From Tepidicaulis sp002389665 (lineage in GTDB: Bacteria; Pseudomonadota; Alphaproteobacteria; Parvibaculales; Parvibaculaceae): 64,000 bases of DNA. Below, in pieces: positions 60,292-64,000 of this stretch (the first letter of the stretch is position 1; every line of letters begins with the position of its first letter). Made by a program: the position numbers and the translations under genes. Below the pieces are notes generated by a model that worked only from the letters and a program-made list of their open reading frames with translations, had not been told where the DNA came from and searched no databases. The stretch is taken from the NCBI RefSeq assembly GCF_965222285.1, contig NZ_OZ244942.1, forward strand, positions 2,418,001 to 2,482,000, read 5' to 3'.

Positions 60292-62205
60292 TTACGTGCC
60301 TTGCGGCTCCGGCCCCATCGGCCCGTCCGTCACGGGGCCGCTGACGGGCACCGAGGAACTGGGCGCAGGCGCGGAGGGCTTGTCGCTCGGGTCTTCCCGG
60401 TGCGGCGGCTCGCCTCTGAGCAGCGCTTTAATCTCATCGCCCGACAGGGTCTCATATTCCAGAAGCCCTTTGGCGATCGTGTGCAGCTCGTCGATATGCG
60501 TGCGGATCACGTCGCGGGCTTTGTCATACGACCCTTCAACGATGCCGCGCACCTCAGAGTCGATCAGCCGCTGCGTGTCCTCGGACATGTTCTGCTGGCG
60601 CGAGACCGAATGGCCGAGGAACACTTCTTCCTCGTTCTCGTGATAGGAGAGCGGCCCCAGCTTGTCCGACATGCCGTATTGCATGACCATGGCCTTGGCC
60701 ATGCTCGTTGCCATGCGGATATCGGAAGACGCGCCCGAGGTCACTTTGTCATGGCCGAAGATTTCCTCTTCCGCCACGCGCCCGCCCATCGCCACGGCAA
60801 GGTCGGCATGCATCTTGGCGCGGGTCACCGAAAGCTGATCCCGCTCGGGCAGCCGCATCACCATGCCGAGCGCGCGCCCGCGCGGAATGATCGTGGCTTT
60901 ATGGATCGGGTCGGAATGCTCCATGTGAAGCGCGACCAGCGCATGCCCGCCTTCGTGATAAGCGGTGAGTTTCTTTTCTTCCTCGGACATGACCATGGAG
61001 CGGCGTTCCGCGCCCATCATCACTTTGTCCTTGGCATCCTCGAACTCGTGCATCGTGACGAGCCGGCGTCCGCGCCGGGCCGCCAGAAGCGCTGCCTCGT
61101 TGACGAGGTTCGCAAGGTCGGCGCCGGAGAAACCGGGCGTGCCGCGCGCGATCACCTTCGGCTCGACATCCGGGGCGAGCGGCACTTTTTTCATGTGCAC
61201 TTTCAGGATTTTCTCGCGCCCGATGATATCCGGGTTCGGCACCACGACCTGGCGGTCGAAACGGCCCGGACGCAGCAGCGCCGGGTCGAGCACATCCGGG
61301 CGGTTCGTCGCCGCGATCAGGATGATGCCTTCATTGGCCTCGAAACCGTCCATCTCGACAAGGAGCTGGTTGAGCGTCTGTTCGCGCTCATCATTGCCCC
61401 CGCCAAGGCCCGCGCCGCGGTGCCGGCCAACGGCGTCGATTTCGTCGATGAAGATGATGCAAGGCGCATTCTTTTTCGCCTGCTCGAACATGTCGCGCAC
61501 GCGGCTGGCGCCGACGCCCACAAACATCTCAACGAAGTCGGAACCGGAAATCGTGAAGAACGGCACATTCGCCTCGCCCGCAATGGCGCGCGCAAGCAGC
61601 GTCTTACCGGTGCCGGGCGGGCCGACAAGCAGCGCGCCTTTGGGGATGCGCCCGCCAAGGCGCTGGAACTTCGCCGGATCTTTCAGGAATTCCACGATCT
61701 CCTGCAGATCGTCTTTCGCCTCATCGATCCCGGCCACATCTTCGAAGGTCACACGGCCATGGCGCTCGGTCAGAAGCTTGGCTTTCGATTTGCCGAAGCC
61801 CATTGCCTTGCCGCCGCCGCCCTGCATCTGGCGCATGAAGAAAATCCACACCGCGATCAGGAGCAGCATCGGGAACCAGGAAACCAGCACGCCCAGAATG
61901 GAGGGCACGCCGTCATCGGCAGGCTTGGCGGAAATCTGCACGCCGCGCTCGTTCAGCTTGTCGGCGACATTCGTATTGTCCGGCGCATAGGTGAAGAAGG
62001 AGCCGCCATCGGCATATTTGCCGGTGACCGTGTTCCCGGAAATCGTCACCTGGGCCACATTGCCGTTCGCCGCCTCTTCAAGCAGGCGCGAATAGGTGAT
62101 TTCCGAAGACGTAGTGGACTGACCGGGCCCTTGAAACAGGTTGAAAAGCGCCACCAGCAAAAGCGCGATCACCACCCAAAGAGCGAAATTTCTGAAATTC
62201 GACAC
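60292..62205 (-). CDS. ftsH: ATP-dependent zinc metalloprotease FtsH
   Basis: A 637-residue membrane AAA+ protease that degrades membrane proteins and regulators such as RpoH. Two N-terminal helices (about 7-24 and 105-124) flank a periplasmic domain. Walker A is GPPGTGKT (195-202), the second region has TNRPDVLDPALLRPGRFD, and the zinc site is HEGGH (417-421). The C-terminal tail is Pro/Ser-rich (about 605-637). A promoter-size gap of 213 nt separates it from tilS upstream on the same strand. RpoH in this window is its likely substrate. Confidence 0.98.
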   Translation of the reverse strand: MSNFRNFALWVVIALLLVALFNLFQGPGQSTTSSEITYSRLLEEAANGNVAQVTISGNTVTGKYADGGSFFTYAPDNTNVADKLNERGVQISAKPADDGVPSILGVLVSWFPMLLLIAVWIFFMRQMQGGGGKAMGFGKSKAKLLTERHGRVTFEDVAGIDEAKDDLQEIVEFLKDPAKFQRLGGRIPKGALLVGPPGTGKTLLARAIAGEANVPFFTISGSDFVEMFVGVGASRVRDMFEQAKKNAPCIIFIDEIDAVGRHRGAGLGGGNDEREQTLNQLLVEMDGFEANEGIILIAATNRPDVLDPALLRPGRFDRQVVVPNPDIIGREKILKVHMKKVPLAPDVEPKVIARGTPGFSGADLANLVNEAALLAARRGRRLVTMHEFEDAKDKVMMGAERRSMVMSEEEKKLTAYHEGGHALVALHMEHSDPIHKATIIPRGRALGMVMRLPERDQLSVTRAKMHADLAVAMGGRVAEEEIFGHDKVTSGASSDIRMATSMAKAMVMQYGMSDKLGPLSYHENEEEVFLGHSVSRQQNMSEDTQRLIDSEVRGIVEGSYDKARDVIRTHIDELHTIAKGLLEYETLSGDEIKALLRGEPPHREDPSDKPSAPAPSSSVPVSGPVTDGPMGPEPQGT

Positions 62206-62418
62206 CCGTTTGACCTTCCGATGTAAGCCCGGGCCGCCCGGCGGCGGCTTGGAGGCTTTCTTAGAGTTCTTCTAACTACTGTAGAGAAGATAGGAGCAGA
62301 AAGGCAATTTACCAGACTTAAGCCTCCACTTCATCTCCTCCGCCTGTCTTTGCCCCACCTTAGCCCGGGGCGGGCAAGCGGGGGTAAATCCCCGCCGGAT
62401 TTCCGTTCAAATTTCCAT

Positions 62419-63750
62419 TCAGCTTTCCGTTTCCGGGGCCATTTGCAATCCGGCGTCCCAGATCGGTTCACAAAGGATGCCCGCAGCGCCCTTGGCCCGG
62501 ACCCCGGCAAGAGGGGCAGCAAAAAACCTGCCAGCCCGCCGCATCATCGGCCCCGCCATCAGCGCTTTGCGCGCTGGGCCGCTCGGCAGGCTCATTCCTG
62601 CCTCTTTCAGGGCTTTCAAGCCTTCCTGGCCGAGGGGACCGATCTCAAGCCCTGAGCGTAAGGCCTCTGCTTTGAGCACAAACCGCCCGTCCCAGACCGC
62701 CTGCTTGCCCGGCAAAACGGCAATATCCGGGGCGATGGCCGCAAATTCGCGCAGGATCACTGCGCCGCCTTTAGCGCCGGCGTCCTTGTCTTCGGCAATC
62801 AGGCATCCATGCAGCGTGCGGCCCTTGCCGAGCTTACCTCGCAGAAAGGCATGATAGGCCGTTTCCAGCGCCTCCAAACGCGGCGGATAGACGCTGCCGC
62901 TCACCGCGCGCAATAGCTGCGCAAAGGCGGAAAGGCCCGTCTCTTCGAAGGGTTTTCCCCAGGCCGCCCGGTCGATCCGGCAAAAGCCGTAAGGATGACG
63001 CGTGACGGCGCGGGCGATCAGTTCGTCTTTTTGCGCTTCAAGCACCTCGCCCGCGCGTGCCATGTGCCGGGCCGTCGCCACGAGGCGCTCCGTGCCGAGC
63101 CCAAGCTCCTCCAGGAGCGGCAGGGCCTTGCGGACCTTCACCCGCAAAAAGCCTTCATCCTCATTGCTCGGATCGTCGATATAGGCCTGGTCATGGGTTT
63201 TGAGCACCGCTTCGAGGCGCGCGCGCGGCACGCTGAGAAGCGGGCGCAGAAGCCGCATCCCCTCCCGCTCGGAAACGGGCTTCATCGCGGCAAGCCCGGC
63301 AACGCCGCTGCCGCGCTGGAGACGCATCAAAAAGGTCTCGGCCTGATCCTCCAGATGATGCGCCAGCAAAAGATCGCGGATGCCGCGCGAGGCCGCCCAT
63401 TCGCCCATGAGCCTGTAGCGGGCGGTGCGCGCTTCGGCTTGAATATCGGCGGAAGGCTTCTCCCCTTCCCAGCGCAAGATCCGGTGCGCAAGGCCGAGGG
63501 CGCGCATCCAGCGGCCCACTTGCCGCGCCTCGCTTGCCGCTTCTTTACGCAGGCCATGATCGACGCTGAGAACGAAGACTTGCGACGCGGGCAGTTTCTT
63601 TTCCTCCCGCCAGCGCAGCCAGTCGGCCACCAGCACCGCAAGCGCCATGGAATCGCGCCCGCCCGAAACCCCGAGCGCCAACCGCGCGCCGGGTTCCAGC
63701 GGCTTCATCAGCCGGTCGAAAGCAGCAGGGGTGAGCGGACGGGCACTCAT
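62419..63750 (-). CDS. tilS: tRNA(Ile)-lysidine synthase TilS
   Basis: A 443-residue enzyme that turns C34 of tRNA-Ile(CAU) into lysidine. The ATP-pyrophosphatase P-loop is GVSGGRDSMAL near residue 29, and VDHGLRKEAASEAR and LLLAHHLEDQAETFLMRLQRGSGVAGL follow. A C-terminal substrate-recognition domain is present. I chose the ATG at 63750; a TTG at 63765 would add five residues and may be used instead. It lies 18-20 nt after cpoB on the same strand, as is usual. Confidence 0.94.
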   Translation of the reverse strand: MSARPLTPAAFDRLMKPLEPGARLALGVSGGRDSMALAVLVADWLRWREEKKLPASQVFVLSVDHGLRKEAASEARQVGRWMRALGLAHRILRWEGEKPSADIQAEARTARYRLMGEWAASRGIRDLLLAHHLEDQAETFLMRLQRGSGVAGLAAMKPVSEREGMRLLRPLLSVPRARLEAVLKTHDQAYIDDPSNEDEGFLRVKVRKALPLLEELGLGTERLVATARHMARAGEVLEAQKDELIARAVTRHPYGFCRIDRAAWGKPFEETGLSAFAQLLRAVSGSVYPPRLEALETAYHAFLRGKLGKGRTLHGCLIAEDKDAGAKGGAVILREFAAIAPDIAVLPGKQAVWDGRFVLKAEALRSGLEIGPLGQEGLKALKEAGMSLPSGPARKALMAGPMMRRAGRFFAAPLAGVRAKGAAGILCEPIWDAGLQMAPETES

Positions 63751-63769
63751 GCCGGGCGCCGCCAAGGCA

Positions 63770-64000
63770 TCAGCATCCGGCGCGCTGCTTTTCCAGCTCG
63801 GCGCGCTGAATGACCGATTGCGAGGCGGAGGGGAAACGGCGCTTGAGCTCGTTCATCGTCGCGCAGGCCGCTTCCTTCTGGCCGAGCGCGGAAAGCGTGA
63901 TGCCGAGTTTCAGCAAGCTGTCCGGCGCCTTGGGCGAGGCTTCATAGGTCGTATAGCCTTTCAGAAAGGCATCCGCCGCCTGCTTATAATCGCCGCGCAC
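63770..64000 (-). CDS. cpoB: Tol-Pal system protein CpoB/YbgF (C-terminal part)
   Basis: The last 76 residues of a TPR-containing periplasmic protein, cut by the window edge. GDYKQAADAFLKGYTTYEASPKAPDSLLKLGITLSALGQKEAACATMNELKRRFP shows two tetratricopeptide-like repeats typical of CpoB/YbgF. The downstream order tilS-ftsH-folP-glmM and the expected upstream pal support the call. It coordinates outer membrane constriction with peptidoglycan synthesis in the family. The start is outside the window. Confidence 0.9.
   Translation of the reverse strand: MRGDYKQAADAFLKGYTTYEASPKAPDSLLKLGITLSALGQKEAACATMNELKRRFPSASQSVIQRAELEKQRAGC

Overview
The window is GC-rich chromosomal DNA from an alphaproteobacterium. 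The evidence is the CtrA/ChpT cell-cycle phosphorelay pair, an FlbD-type flagellar sigma-54 activator, a single che operon encoding a CheA that carries a C-terminal receiver, ccoNOQP-ccoGHIS, an alphaproteobacterial-type FnrL, and the order cpoB-tilS-ftsH-folP-glmM. The layout resembles Parvibaculum-like or Hyphomicrobiales relatives; that placement is inference. There is no prophage, insertion sequence, CRISPR array, tRNA or rRNA that I can recognise. It is a core-genome window.

Region 1 (1-12.9 kb) is flagellar. A plus-strand operon runs fliF(partial)-fliG-fliH-fliN-motA-like-flbD-flhA-flhF-flhG, followed by a small membrane protein and a terminator. On the minus strand lie fliI-fliJ and then yajQ. 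Divergent from fliI is ctrA. Region 2 (13-19.6 kb) holds the minus-strand chemotaxis operon cheA-cheW-cheY-cheB-cheR and the separate gene chpT, whose product is the phosphotransferase expected to feed CtrA.

Region 3 (19.7-26.5 kb) has cysQ, the oxygen regulator fnrL, a 0.58-kb gene-free stretch with a dense series of hairpins (candidate structured RNA), the envelope operon ydbH-ynbE-ydbL, a DUF1134/EipA gene and a coiled-coil membrane protein. Region 4 (26.8-35.8 kb) holds the cbb3 oxidase operon ccoNOQP, its assembly operon ccoGHIS, and a convergent DUF2189 membrane gene. Upstream of ccoN an FNR-like half-conserved dyad and a -10 hexamer sit at exact class II spacing, which links this operon to the nearby fnrL.

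Region 5 (36-46.8 kb) carries a compact small RNA gene with two hairpins, each exposing CCUCCUCCC in its loop (cuckoo/CcsR family), then rluD, rpoH, ada, an AI-2E-family permease gene, a dodecin gene, msrA, a tetR gene, thiC with a TPP riboswitch, and two small lipoprotein genes. Region 6 (46.9-64 kb) is mainly biosynthesis and housekeeping: purA, a membrane-anchored pentapeptide-repeat protein, serA-serC, a PLP enzyme, a LysE exporter, a divergent phzF/mocR pair, thiD, glmM, folP, ftsH, tilS and the end of cpoB. Two related palindromic intergenic repeats, a third palindromic element and an 8.5-copy hexanucleotide repeat lie in gaps of this half.

The most notable items are the anti-Shine-Dalgarno small RNA at 36.18-36.28 kb, the multi-hairpin region at 21.57-21.89 kb with a mutually exclusive pairing, the FNR promoter of ccoN, the degenerate receiver of FlbD, and the hexanucleotide tract just upstream of folP.
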